Source of the DNA: Larix kaempferi
Taxonomy: Eukaryota > Streptophyta > Pinopsida > Pinales > Pinaceae
Assembly (NCBI GenBank): GCA_027924585.1
Contig: BSBM01000643.1
Span: 16,726,501 to 16,790,500, forward strand
Length of the DNA stretch: 64,000 nt
Direction: 5' to 3'
In this document: positions 21,395 to 33,500 of the stretch, piece by piece
How positions within the stretch are numbered: the stretch's first letter is position 1
Layout of the letters: each line of letters starts with the position of its first letter
Made by a program: the position numbers and the translations under genes
The notes under the pieces: model-generated
What the model was told of the DNA's origin: nothing
Databases searched by the model: none
What the model saw: the letters and a program-made list of their open reading frames with translations, nothing else

Positions 21395-22783
21395 TGCAGA
21401 TCACTTACAAGATTCTCAAAGATATCATCTATCATAAGGATATGTTATTTTTTGTTCCAGAATCCTCATTAAAGAAGAAGATCCTAGAGGTTTCTCATGA
21501 TGTTCCCGTAGTAGGTCATCCGGGGTTTGTAAAGAAATACAGGAAAGTGAAGGAAAGGTTCTCTTGGAAGGGATTGAAGAAGGAAGTAATGGAGTATGTT
21601 AGATTATGTGTGGCATGTTTGAAAAAAAAAAGTAGAACATACTCATCCAGCTGGGCTCTTACAACCACTTCCTATTCCTGAGCAGAAATGGGAAAGTGTA
21701 TCGATGGATTTCATCACGAGGCTTCCCAAAAGCCAAGGGAACGAAAATATTTTTGTTGTGGTTGATATATTGACTAAATATGTACATTTATTTGTTGTCA
21801 CAACTAATATTGCAGCCAGACAAGTGGCCGAAATTTTCATCAAAGAAGTATTCAAACTTCATGGCATACCCAAGTCCATCATAAGTGATAGAGATAGCAA
21901 GTTCACTAGCAATTTTTGGCAAGAATTGTTCAAGTTAGTGGGGACAAGTTTGGACATGAGTACACGATACCATCCACAGACTGATGGCCAAACAAAAAGA
22001 GTGAACCAATGGATGGAAGAATACTTAATAAACTATGTTATTGTTTAGCAAAAGTCATGGACTACTTGGCTCCATTTGGGAGAGTTTTGTTATAATACTA
22101 CTTTTCATCTTTCGATTGGAATGTCACCATTCAAGGCCCTATATGGATATGATGCACTCAATTTTGCTGAAATTATATTTGGTGATTTTAAGACACAACA
22201 GGAAAATTATTGGCTCCAAGAGAGTCAAGACATACTCAGAACTCTCAAAGACAACTTGTGGGTAGCACAAAATAGGAAAAAGGTGCATGGAGACAAGCAT
22301 AGAGTGGAGCGAACCTTCCAAGCAGGAGATCAGATATATTTGAGTTTGCATCCCTATAGACAGTCCTCATTGAAGTCTAAGGGGGATGAAAATTTGCAGC
22401 CAAGGTTTTATGGTCCCTACCAATTCCTAAGGAATATCGGGGAAGTGGCTTATGAGCTAGAATTGCCTCGAGGTAGTAGGATTCACAATGTTTTCCATGT
22501 GTCTTGTTTGAAGAAGGAAATAGGGAAGCAAGTTAAGATTTCAAAAGAATTTCATCCCCTTGATGATGAAGTAAATTTGGTGCTAGTTCCTTAAAATATT
22601 TTGGAGGTCCGAGAGAAGAAGCTAAGGAGTATAATCATTAAAGAATTCTTGGTGCAATGGGAATTATTGCCTAGTGAGGATGCTACTTGGGAAGGAGAAC
22701 ACATATTACAACATCCCAGTTTGAAATTGCTTGAGGACAAGCAATATTGGGAGGGGAAGACTCTAATGTCCCCTCAATGGTGA
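21395..22783 (+). pseudogene. Ty3/gypsy chromovirus integrase with chromodomain
   Basis: Order: zinc-binding part (SHDVPVVGHPGFVKKYRKVK, ending CVACLKKK), catalytic core from about 21700, GPY-like part (RFYGPYQFLRNIGEVAYELE) and a C-terminal chromodomain-like block (IKEFLVQWELLPSEDATWEG). A frameshift lies in the A run near 21625. After it one frame continues to 22783 with two in-frame stops (22046-22048, 22592-22594). The core Asp residues are seen in MDFI and SDRDSKF, but the usual Glu in QTERVNQ is Lys (QTKRVNQ), so it is also catalytically dead. Chromodomains of this group are thought to guide insertion to heterochromatin. RT and RNase H of this copy are missing upstream. Confidence 0.92.
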
Positions 22784-23039
22784 TTACTGGATTAAGTTCC
22801 TAACCCAACCAATCAATTGGGTTGAGGAAACAACTTCATTTACTTGGGGTTAATTTTGAAAGTTCAAGCATTTAATTAATTAGGGAGTGTGATTTAATTT
22901 TCCTAAAGTTTGCTATGCACTTGAGAATAATTATTTTTCATCAAATAAGTATTTTTATTTCAAATAAAATTGGATAACTCTCCACAAGTGTGCCTTAGTG
23001 GGTAAGGTTGACTAAAGATATGACTTGCAAGAGAAGTTA

Positions 23040-23300
23040 GGTGAAAGCATCAAAAGCTAGAAAATCAGGAAAAAGGAGAGAAAGATCCAGTACAAAGCAG
23101 AAAGGAAACAAAAGCTTAGGAAAAGAAGCATAAAGTAGAAAGCATCACAAAATCAGAAAGCATGATAAAATCAGAAAAGTGGGATAAGGCAGAAAAGCAA
23201 GAAAAAACAGTAAAAAGCAAAGCATGATAGAAAAAATAAAGCAAAAAGGTAAAAGAAGAAAGCAAAGTAGAAAAGGAGAAAATGATGAAAGAAATATTTC
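23040..23300 (+). repeat. Purine-rich low-complexity block with AAAGCA phrases
   Basis: Many short variants of AGAAAGCA, AAAGCAGAAA and AAATCAGAAAG. It is the strand-complement style of the CTTTGTG-rich LTR block at 5040-5230. Probably LTR promoter-proximal sequence; not coding. Confidence 0.6.
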
Positions 23301-23359
23301 CTTAACCATCCATGACGGAGCTTAGCCCAGGATACTTTCTCCTCAAGTCATCCTCCATC

Positions 23360-23368
23360 TATAAAATA
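23360..23368 (+). promoter_or_regulatory. TATA box, presumed gypsy LTR promoter
   Basis: TATAAAATA in context CCATCTATAAAATAAGGAG, 60-70 bp after the purine-rich block. The spacing resembles a plant LTR core promoter. Confidence 0.45.
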
Positions 23369-24357
23369 AGGAGAACACACCACCATCACATCTTTTGACA
23401 GTTTGAGAATTGGAGTGAGTGCAATTGTGCCTCAGTGACTTGGGAGATGTGCCCCTGATTCCTATGAGAGGATGATGGTATTTATCCACTGTCATTGAGA
23501 TTATTGCAGGTCATGAAGTCTGCACCAGTGGAGTACGAGCCTGTGACATAGATTTGATAGCTCTCCATGCAGATCTATGAGTAATTTCCTAGTTTCAATG
23601 ATTAAAGAGTTTCTTCTAGTTGTATATCATTCTTGAGAACTATTTGATATATGAATTAGCTACTTATGGATGATATGATTGTAATAATGGATCTATGATG
23701 TCAATTCTAAAGTTACACTGAATAAAAATCTGATTCCAATACCTCTTCTTGCACCTAGTCTAGATTTCAATGAAAATGAGCTAGTTTCCAGAGTTTGTAT
23801 GGTAAATGAATGAGTATTTATACAAATAAAGTGATTTCTATTTCTTATGCTAATTAATATTCCAAATGAATCATTCCAATATTAAGATCAGAAATTCGTG
23901 TGCCTTCCTGACTATTTGGGAATTCCTGAATTTGGCCTAGTTGTGTAATATTAGAAGGCAAATTTTCTCGTATATTTGTGAGATGTTCTCAGAACCTTCC
24001 CAAACTTGATGGAGAGAACCTATGATGTTAGATCACTCTCGTTAAATATTATTTATCCTTCCTGAGTCAAAATAATTTACCCTTGGTTCACAGTCAATGC
24101 TTAGTTGAAGTTCTAGTTTGCATATGCTGGGGTGCCTAGGAGCATTGGAGTAGACTTCAACATGGCTGATGTTTGAAACATTAATGGTTCGAGTACTTTG
24201 TGTAAAGTTTCATTCATCTAGCATGTTCTTCATTCCCTCTAGATTCATTTTATTTTTCTTACCTACAGTCAAACTGTTCACCATAGTTCATTGTTTTTCC
24301 TTGAGTCTTGTAGGAGTGCTAGTCAGTGTATCACCAATCGTGGTTGGTACATTACAG

Positions 24358-25973
24358 TTGGTCAGTTTTGGCCAAGGATAATGAATATTATTCATTGGAT
24401 CGTTTTTGCCCTCATGAGTTTTTCCAGGATAAATGGTTGTGTTCAATGTTGTTTTTTCTATGGTTATGATTATGGTTATTCTCTCATTATTATGTGTATG
24501 CTTGCTTAAAACCTAATAAGTGGTATCAAATCCAAAGGCCTATTTGGCACATAAACTTGTAGAAAAGAAGGGTTCTTGGTTTGAATGGGAGAATGGCATA
24601 AAATGGAAAAGCGAGAGGATGAATGAATGGATGGTGATGGTGTAGTTGTGAAAATCCTCACAGCAAATCTAAGAGTTGATGTATACCTCACAAGAAAGAT
24701 TAAGATTAAGCAGGAAAATAGAAGAAGAGTGGTCAATGAAGTGTAAAGGAGCAACAAAATTATGATACGATAGAACTTGGATAGAAGCAGAATAACATCA
24801 CACACTAATTCATTAATCATAATATGAAAAATAAATAATACAATGGTGGAGAGGATTCAAATGCCAAGGTGGCAATTCGAATTAGCCTGCATGCACTGAT
24901 CATTTAGATTAGTAGAGTGTCATCAAAGCACAAGTAACCATCAACCATGTGTCACACTGAGTCTAACTGGGTGTAGTAGGTGTAACTGATGCATGTAGCA
25001 CTGATGGAGGGTGCATGAGGAGCTAACTTGAGTCATGAGGAGCTAACTAGAGTCAAAATAGTCAATCTAGGCTCTCAGGAGGTCCATCGGAGTGTTACAG
25101 TCAGTTAAGGAGTTAATCTAGCCTTAAATCAAGGAAAGATCCACAAATTACTCAACTAACTGAGTGTGTCACTGGTGGTAGGTGACGGAGGGCGCCTTTC
25201 ACATGTGGTAGGTGAAAGGAGGGCGCATCATGCATTAGGAGGGCTAGAATTGATCAGAAAGAAGCTCCCTGGCCTAGAAAAGTGGGGACTAGGTGCTGAA
25301 GGACACCATGCTAATGACTGGGATGCATGCAATTTGCATGCATGCATGCAATTTCATGACTCCATGCATGACTGAAATGCAAGATAATTGAAATGTTGTT
25401 AGGACTAGGATGGAGTATAGGAATATCCCAACAATAGTCACCATGAAGACACATGAAACAAAAATTAATGGTGTAGTTTGCATGTAAAAGGGCATATGGA
25501 TGTAATACCTAGTAAGGCATGCATACCCCTGGTAGCTCACCGGTAAAGTCGAGAGATAGAACTAGGTGATAGGGGGGTTTATGTGAGATCCCCAAGTAAA
25601 ACTTAAAGGGGGGGTTGTAAGGATTAACCTTGAATCGGGAATGAGTCAAAGGTGGTTTAGGTTTAGCACATGGTTTGGGCACATGGTTTCTTATAGTCCA
25701 TGATATTGGCCTAAGCTATTGCATGTAAAGAAGCTTTTATAAGGCTTGAGGAGGCTCTATTGTAAAGTGGCCTGGAGGTGAATGAGTGATCTCACTTGGT
25801 CTAGTTGGCTAGTTTTGGCCAAGGATAATGAATATCTTCATTGGCTGGTTTTTCCCCTCATGGGGTTTTCCAAGGTAAATGGTTGTGTCCAATGTTGTTC
25901 TTGCTATGGTTATGATTATGGTAGTTGTCTCATTATTATGTGTATGCTTGTTTAAAAACTAAAAAAAATTTGG
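24358..25973 (+). mobile_element. Small copia-like remnant: LTR tail, PBS, PPT, 3' LTR
   Basis: The 170 bp at 24358-24527 (TTTTGGCCAAGGATAATGAA through TATTATGTGTATGCTTG) recur at 25806-25973. The first is followed by TGGTATCAAATCC (24522), a PBS-like site. The second belongs to a block starting TGTAAGGATTAACC at 25616, directly after AAAGGGGGGGT (25605-25615), a PPT. It also has a TATA-like TTTATAAG near 25736. I read this as a strongly reduced copia element: truncated 5' LTR, about 1.1 kb internal DNA with an antisense LTR nested in it, PPT and 3' LTR. The exact LTR ends are unclear. Confidence 0.55.
24650..25433 (-). mobile_element. Antisense diverged LTR of the 11032-type copia family
   Basis: On the minus strand it starts TGTTGGGATATTC (25433-25421), nearly the TGTTGGAATATTC start of the LTR at 11032. 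It has the same order of marks: GCATGCATGCA repeats, GGCGC with CACCTACCA phrases, and TTCGAATTGCC-like blocks. The length, about 784 bp, fits the 728 bp LTR. The far end is diverged, and no PBS is visible there. Confidence 0.6.
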
Positions 25974-27460
25974 CCTTTTAAGATCCTCCTGGGTCAATAT
26001 ACTTATTTGTTTATCATTCATTCATATAAACTTATTATACTATCATGATTTCTTTAGGACTTCACGCACAATGTAAATGAAACTAACAATTAGTGCTAAA
26101 TCCAATGACTTTGGTTATTTATATTTTAATAGTTATATAAAAAAGTTTATTATTATATATAAGTACAAGCATGCAATTTTCCATTAAAATAATAATTATA
26201 GATAAGTACAATGACTATTACTGAGACGGGTTTGATTTGTTTTCAAGTTTAGTTAATGATATGACATGAAGGAGGAATAAAAAATGATGAAGATCACTTC
26301 AATATTTTCATAGTTATTTTATGTGCACTTCACATGTGTGTGATGTGGTTGTACAAGCTTCTATATCATCGAACTCATGGAGACATGTAGGTAGTACTCA
26401 TTTTTCTATTTTAGTTAGCATGCTTAACATTACTGCTATTGAGATTTACTTAGAAGTATCTTAGCTAAGGACTACTCACACATTAGTTAATTATAGGATC
26501 AAATTATCATTTAGAAGTCTCTTAGTTAAGGACTTCTCACACATAGATCATCTTAGGTTTTTTTATTCTAAGAATTGTTTTTCAATGTTACTAGGTATTG
26601 AGAACAAATACATAGATCATCCTACGGTTATCCTAGGGTTTCCTTAATTTCAAGATGATTTTTTTCACCAATGTAACTAGGTAGGGTGAAAAAATACACA
26701 GTGGATTGTTGGAGGATAGAACAAAGCATATGGACTGCTTCTTTTTTGTAAGGCGTAAGAGGTGTTATCGTTTGTGAGTAAGAGGTATGACTCTTCCTTT
26801 GTCAAATCATTTCCATCCATTCATTTTTTATCATGAGAAATAAAATACCACATTGATACTATCAATCGTAATAAAATGGGACTATTTACTACAAATAAAT
26901 ATCTTTTTTTCAAGATAAGTTGATTCTCCATCTTTTCCATCTTCTTCCATACACACTTGGGGATCATTGCAAGACAAATTAAGAAAAAATGATAGCATCC
27001 CCCACACTTTTGATAAAAAATAACCAATCACTCATAGACAACCATTTGAACCACCATCCAAATATCATTTATTTAATCAAAACCTACTTTAAAAAATGAA
27101 TGAACAAAATTTCTTTAGAACTTTAAGCCTTTCATCTCCTTAATACAAAATGAGAGATTAGTGACTACGTGACTAAAACATTTAGTCACCATAGTTTTTT
27201 CAAGTGAAATACTACCAAATTTGAGACATTTTAGGTGACCCAACTAAAAATGACTAATTTAGCCACGGGTTAAAAAATATGAGAAGATAATAAGTGATGC
27301 ATTTAAAAATGACTAACATAAATAACTAATTTAGTCCAGGAATAAAAATATGAATACCTAACAATTACAAGAATATGAATTAGGAGTTTACATTAATCAT
27401 TTTTAATTGTGTCACTCGACAATGGAAAATTGCAATTTTGAGAATGATCTTTTACAATTT
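25974..27460. other. Unassigned AT-rich DNA with degenerate duplications
   Basis: No coding domain recognised. Imperfect local repeats occur at 26450-26700 (ACTTAGAAGTATCTTAGCTAAG against ATTTAGAAGTCTCTTAGTTAAG, and two CATAGATCATC phrases). Near 27150-27260 there are GTGACTAAA and AGTCACC inverted phrases, perhaps a decayed small DNA transposon. Confidence 0.4.
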
Positions 27461-27463
27461 ACA

Positions 27464-27538
27464 AAATTTTAACACTACAGATGGATTGAGAGACCCCTTT
27501 CTAAGGGGTCTCTCAATCCATCTGCAATGTTAAAATTT
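27464..27538. repeat. Near-perfect hairpin, 36 bp arms
   Basis: Left arm 27464-27499 and right arm 27503-27538 are reverse complements at 34 of 36 positions, with a 3 bp loop. The arm carries GATGGATTGAGAGACCCCTT. The same GTTAAAATTTA and GGGGTCTCT module is repeated at 19290-19700. Confidence 0.9.
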
Positions 27539-27927
27539 AGTAATAATCTTGAAATCCATATAAATCAAGAAAATTTTGGGGTCTTCACCAAAAACAATCA
27601 TGGTATTTTTTTCCATCCAACATCTTAGCATGTTTTTCTTTTCTTTTATCGACATATGGAGGTTAGAGTACTAAAAATTGTTGTTTAAAATGCAATGAAA
27701 TTTGACCCATGGTAATCAAAAGAAAAAAATGTACTCATTCTCTACACCTATTTCAACCTTAGTTTTGGATGATGAACCATGATAAAATTAGATCCTTGTT
27801 TTGATGGAATAAGAAGCCAACATCTTTGTGCATTTTTACAATAGGACAAGATGGATGCCTTCACAGTTTTGTTGAAGTTGGGATATTACCTCATGTTCAT
27901 ATTTTCCTTGAGTTTGTCTTTGTCTCA

Positions 27928-28349
27928 ATTAGAGAAAATTTGGGGTCTAAAATGGGCCTTATAAGATAACGAGCCAACGATAATTTCTTGATAAGTTGGG
28001 ATTCAAGAACCAATAGAATTTCAATAAAATGAGTCAACCATAATGGTTGACTTGAGATATTTGTCATAAAAGAAACTACTATCTTTGTTTGTACTTTCAA
28101 CATATCTCCCTTTGTTTTTACTCAAATTTCGAGCAGGAGCACTTGCTGGATGCATAATTTAATTCTGCATCCAACGAGTGCTCCCACTCGAAATTTGAAT
28201 AAAAACACACAGAGATATGTTGAAAATACAAAAAAAATAGTTTTTTTTTCTTTCTTCCTCCAAAATTAATAAATATTATTTTATTATTTTAAGTATTATT
28301 TTATTATTTTCCTTAGGAGGCCCATTTTAGACCTCAAATTTCCTCTAAT
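27928..28349. repeat. Fold-back element, about 420 bp
   Basis: The outer arms ATTAGAGAAAATTTGGGGTC and its reverse complement match at 27928-27960 and 28318-28349. The inner arms (about 28070-28135 and 28160-28230) match over about 60-85 bp through CAACATATCTC, CAAATTTCGAG and GAGCACT, and the centre TGGATGCATAATTTAATTC pairs with TGCATCCA. Unpaired material sits between outer and inner arms. It is MITE- or foldback-like, with no coding content. Confidence 0.85.
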
Positions 28350-28640
28350 CTAGGTTGAATAGAATTTTATTGTGAATATGTTCTTAAATTTCATATTTAC
28401 TTCCATCTTCACCATTTTGAGTTTGTCTTCATTTCTAAGTTAAATATAAATTTATTATAAATTTGTTCTTAACTTTGCTAACTATTTTTTAGAACTTGTT
28501 AAAAAAAATACACCAACTCAAACATTAGTTTGAAACAATAGGCATTTTCATATAATTTAGTTTATAAATGTAAAAGAGAGCCAAGAAGTAACACATTTTT
28601 AGTTTGATCTATTTCTTTGTATGCGATTTTTTTTAAGTAT
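28350..28640. other. Unassigned AT-rich DNA
   Basis: Nothing recognised. It lies between the fold-back element and the short dispersed module at 28641. Confidence 0.4.
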
Positions 28641-28735
28641 TTAATGTATTAGGTTGGATTGTCATTTAGAAATACACATAATAATTATCCATAGGAAATC
28701 CATTATCTTTTGTTTTATTTTTAATTTTTAACATT
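28641..28735 (+). repeat. Short dispersed repeat module, copy 2
   Basis: Matches 2225-2320. The composite repeat that follows this module at the left locus begins here only at 35861, so about 7.1 kb (TA microsatellite, RLP pseudogene, LINE) separates parts that are adjacent in the other copy. Confidence 0.7.
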
Positions 28736-29075
28736 ATTATAGAAATCTATGAATATTATTTCTTTCATATACATATACACAATGTAAATAGTCCACTTTT
28801 TTTAATAAGTTTTGTTTACAAATATAAAAGCTACACATTTTTTATAAATAAAACTAACAACTTTTATCTCTTCATCCACTTATTAATTATTAAAAATGTG
28901 AATAGGATTTCAATAAATTCGAATATCACTAAATAATTTTTCTAATGTGAATCTCAATTGTGTGTAGATCGCTTGGTTGGGAGGAATATTATTATACTCC
29001 CCATCTGGGTTCAAATATCACTATACTACATGTAATTTAATTGATATGCAACTCGGTATTAGTGAACATCGTTAT

Positions 29076-29080
<5 letters not shown>

Positions 29081-29122
<42 letters not shown>
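29081..29122. repeat. (TA)21 microsatellite
   Basis: 42 bp of uninterrupted TA. It is likely to be length-variable and able to extrude as a cruciform. Confidence 0.95.
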
Positions 29123-29126
<4 letters not shown>

Positions 29127-29467
29127 GGATTTTGTTTTTCATTTTAAAAAATAGCTATAAATAACATGGATGAGGAGTTAGAAATATTCATGTTTATGTA
29201 AAATATTATATATACAAATAAACACTTATAAATTTACAATGATAATTGTGAACACCACTTCATAACTGCATTTTAGATTTCAAATTGTGATAGATTATTA
29301 AACATGTTTATATTCATTATTAATAGGTAATTATATTATTAACTTTTTTTCTTTTTGTTATTTTTGTTATGTAAATATCATTTAGAAGGTGATGGAACTT
29401 TTCAATTCATTAAACACTTTATATTTTGACACAATAGGTGGGAACATTTGATCCTGGAAAACTATGA

Positions 29468-30556
29468 CTATGTAGGGAATCTGTACACCCCCACAAAGGG
29501 TCGTGGCATGTTTGGAGGAACCACCCAATGTTTAGCTCTCTCCCATAACATAAATATAGTAACCACCACCCCAACTCCAATCCCAATTCCCATCCCCACT
29601 GCAATCAATGACATCTTTTCATCCACATGACTTAGCCATCCGAGCCTTACATTACTACTCTTACTAACAATATGACCTTTTTTCACTTGTATTTTATTTA
29701 CATTACATGATTCCAAAGGAAAACCCCATAAGCACTTATTCGTTTGAAATGAAGATACATTGAAAGTGGAAAACTGTGTTGATGTCAGGATTTTCCCAAA
29801 AAGATTGTTTGATGAAACACATAGAATGGCCAACTCATGTAATTTAGAGAGCTCTTCAGGAATTGGTCCACTCAACTTATTTATTTCCAAGTCCAACTGC
29901 TCCAAATTAGATATCCCACTAAGAGATGCAGGTATTTGCCCTTCTATTGTTTGAGATAAATTCAATAGTCACAAGTGACTCATACTACCTATGCTTGTGG
30001 GGATTTCTCCTGTAACATTATTGCAAGACAAATCAAATATAGTGTTTGTAGGAAACAAATATGTTAGAATATACTCACTTCTTTTCATGTTAATTTCCAT
30101 TTCCTCGTGTAGTTCATTATCATTTGACATAGTTGTGAACCCACAGAGTTTATCAAGGCACACTGGAATTCTTCCACTGAATTTGTTGTTGGATAAATAT
30201 GACACAAACAACTTGGTGAGATTTGTGATTTGTTGAGGAATATGACCATCTAGATTATTATGCCCAATGCATAAAACTCTCAACTCTTGTAAAAATGTGA
30301 AGTATTCAGTAAGCTTTCCCATCAGTCTATTTTTGCTTACATCTAGTAGTTGAAGGTTGGTCCAGTGGACCAAAGATGCAGGAAATGTTCCAGAAAATTT
30401 ATGAGAATGAGTAGAGTAGTATTCCATAAAAGTGCAATCAACAATGCTATTAAGAATTGGTCCCTCCAAGTTATTTTTTGATAGATCTAAGATGCGAAGT
30501 GAAACCAAACCACTAATACTATCAGGAATACTCCCAGAAAGCTTTCTACTCACCTA
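29468..30556 (-). pseudogene. LRR receptor-like protein (RLP) pseudogene, 3' part
   Basis: Minus-strand frame from 30553 to 29468, broken by one in-frame TGA (29969-29971, after SMSHL). It has about ten plant-type LRRs (LRILDLSKNNLEGPI, LQLLDVSKNRLMGKL, IFDLSCNNVTGEIP, LEQLDLEINKLSGPIPEEL), a cap (FQTNKCLWGFPLESC), an acidic juxtamembrane stretch, one membrane segment (about residues 118-140 of the last 165: SLIAVGMGIGIGVGVVVTIF) and a short tail ending in a stop at 29468. No kinase domain follows, so it is RLP rather than RLK. The signal peptide and the N-terminal LRRs are missing; upstream of 30553 similarity is lost. RLPs act at the cell surface in defence or development. The opposite-strand frames are shadows. 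Confidence 0.9.
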
Positions 30557-33500
30557 TTTGTTCACCTCTATGTTCCTTAGTCAAGTCTTCAAATCATCAT
30601 GTCTTTCATTTCCTATTGTAGTAAAGTCAAGTCAATATAGAAATTCACCCCTGGTTTCTTCGTTGGAATGTCATTTCAACAGTCACATGAAACATATTCA
30701 CATGAAACATGAAACATGAAACTAATGATGTATAATTTTGTTTTCTTTATTTTCTTATTAAAATTAATGGCTTTCATCAATCAATCAAACTTATTATTTA
30801 TAAATTTAATTAACATTTTAATTGGACAATAATTATTAACTATTATGACATAAAGTACAATAAATATTTATATCTAGATATGGATGTATTTGACCTTAAT
30901 CCTTACATAACTATGATAAAATCCTTCTTTTCTCTCTAATCAATTTGCAAACTACTTTACAAATTGATTAATTAACAATAGAACTCAATTTTTAGAGTTT
31001 AATTTTAATCAATAACCAATTGAATTAATGAATGTATGCTAGCATAAAGCCACCTAACACACAACTTCAATAGTTACATTTCATTTTAGCTTAATTGAGA
31101 AGGGTTGGAATGATGTTCATCTAAGTTGCCATTAAACTTACTAAAATAACAATAATAATTACTTTTACTATAGAGATCTTTTATTCTAATTTTCTATTGT
31201 ATTTTTTACCTTTATTCTACTATATATATAATTTTTTATTGATTATGTAAGTGGTGATTGGTTACACAAACACATTTTTGGTTTGCATTTCAAATTTTGT
31301 AAAAAGGTTGAGAAACTACTACACATTTAATACATTCAACATTAAGTATTTAATATAAATTTGATATTTCCAAATGACAATAGCATTTTCTTAACCACTT
31401 CTCATTTATTATCTAAATGTTTTTTTATTTAACCTTAGCTCTAACTTTGAACTATGTACTATTATTAAATTAAAACATTTCTAAATTATTAGATTAGACT
31501 ATTTCTAAAAGGCATAAGCAGCTTTGCTGCTAATTTCACTTGTTTTTTTATTTTATTTTCTCGTCTTGCTTGCTTTTATCATTACATTAAAAAATAATAG
31601 CATGATATAAAATGATACATTTCAGAAACACTTGCAATATTGCATGTTCAAGGGTTAAAGTTGTATGTTGTCGAGTCAATTTCACTTGGATGGACATCTC
31701 GGAAAAATGTGTTACTTCAATTGCGATATAACATAAAGGGATTTTAAAATGAAAAGTGCATAAGGTTCATGAAGAAGGTTCCTAGAATATATAATATTTC
31801 TTCCAACACAACTAGGGATTTGAAGATGAAAAGTGCATTTTATACATATCACAATTTTTAAGCAACCCAAGAAATGATCATAAACAAAATATGATGGTGA
31901 TTAGAGAGTATTTGCGCCATTAATCCAAACTATATTACTTTGAATAATCGAAATATAAATAATTTTGATTATGACTACATAGTTATATCCAATCTCTTTA
32001 AAATTCTCTCCCATTCCTTGAAATAATTGTTCTAAGTAAATCTAATTTCATAAGTTTCATAACATCTCAAACAGATAGATTTATAGATCCCTAGTCATTC
32101 TTTAGAATGCCATTTGGTTTTCTTTTTCACCAATGATACACTACCTTTCCATGTAATATCTCTTATTTATCTTCGTGATTCTCATAACATAATGATATCT
32201 CCAAACATAATCCTATGGGTGTATGGAATCTAATCAGTGATCCGACACCAAAACTAAGTTCACTCACTAACATGAAAATTGGCCAAACACAAACTCTTGG
32301 CATTAAGTTTAATAAATCCAAACAATCCTTGGGTGAGAGATCCATTCAACGGCAACATCAACATGTTATCACTCACCCAAATGAAATATAATCTCGATCA
32401 AACCAAAAATAAACTATTTTGACTTCTAGTAAACATACAATATCAACCTTGCTAATTGAAGACAAGCTTCAATCAATGATATGAATTTTTACTAGATCAC
32501 TCTAGCCCAAAACATTCCACGAGGAAAACTTCTTTGAGAACCCACTATGTCATGCTTTGCTTTCTTGTTATCTCTAAGGCTATTCATGGTGCCAAATGAG
32601 TTCTTACTTATGATGGGTTTGCATGGGACAATCCAATCATCTAAAGTGAAGGGTTAAGGTTGTTTTTGCAAGACATTAATCGCTTTATCCTCTTGTTGGT
32701 TAATAAATTGTGGTATACCTTGGGAGTTTTCTAACCATGCTAATAAGGCCCAAAAACCTATCCAATCATTTAATTTGTCATTGAGGTATTTGGAGTATTA
32801 GAAGTGATTTCTTACATGCACCACTTATGCCCATCCTTTTTTTGTATTATGGTGAAATTGGTAAACATTATGATGCTAAAGTTTGCAACTATTTCTCTTG
32901 TTCTATATGTTTCAACTACTTCACATAAACATATCATAACTTCGTGATAAAATCAAATTTTTCTTTTCAAATCTACACCCCCACTGCTTCTTGCTTCATG
33001 TCGACTTTAACAGAATCTGGCAGGCATGACGATTACTTATTTATGTGTCCAAGTTTTCATAATAATATAAATTAAATATGGAGGATGGGTCTTTCGCACG
33101 CAACCATTATGATTAATTTTGTCATATTTTTTTCTTTTCCAAAACTGACAAGTATGAAAGAAACAATTTATATAATCAATTTCTTTTAATTATGAAAAAA
33201 ACAATTTATTAAATATATTAATAAATTTTATATTTATGAAAGTCTCATTGATGTTTACATATTTATTTTTTCTTACAAATATTTACAATAATAAATAAAC
33301 AATATAACTAATATTATAACTATTATCTAAATTATAAACATAAATTTACGACAGGGGCTAGCTGCTTTGCAGCTACTTCCCTTGTTTTCTTCAGAATTAA
33401 ACATTTTTTTAATTTTCGTATTATATTGTGTTCAAACCAAAACTTCAGTTATTTTACTTTATTTAAAAACCTTTTTATTATTTATAGGAAAAATTGGCAT

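Larger units (their letters stand above)
22784..24357 (+). other. Gypsy 3' region and LTR-like sequence
   Basis: After the chromodomain stop comes TGGTGATTACTGG, then non-coding sequence, a purine-rich block (23040-23300) and a TATA box at 23360 with a plausible leader. This is what the 3' LTR of the chromovirus should look like, but I could not find a second LTR or exact ends. The right part (23650-24357) has no recognised content. Confidence 0.5.
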
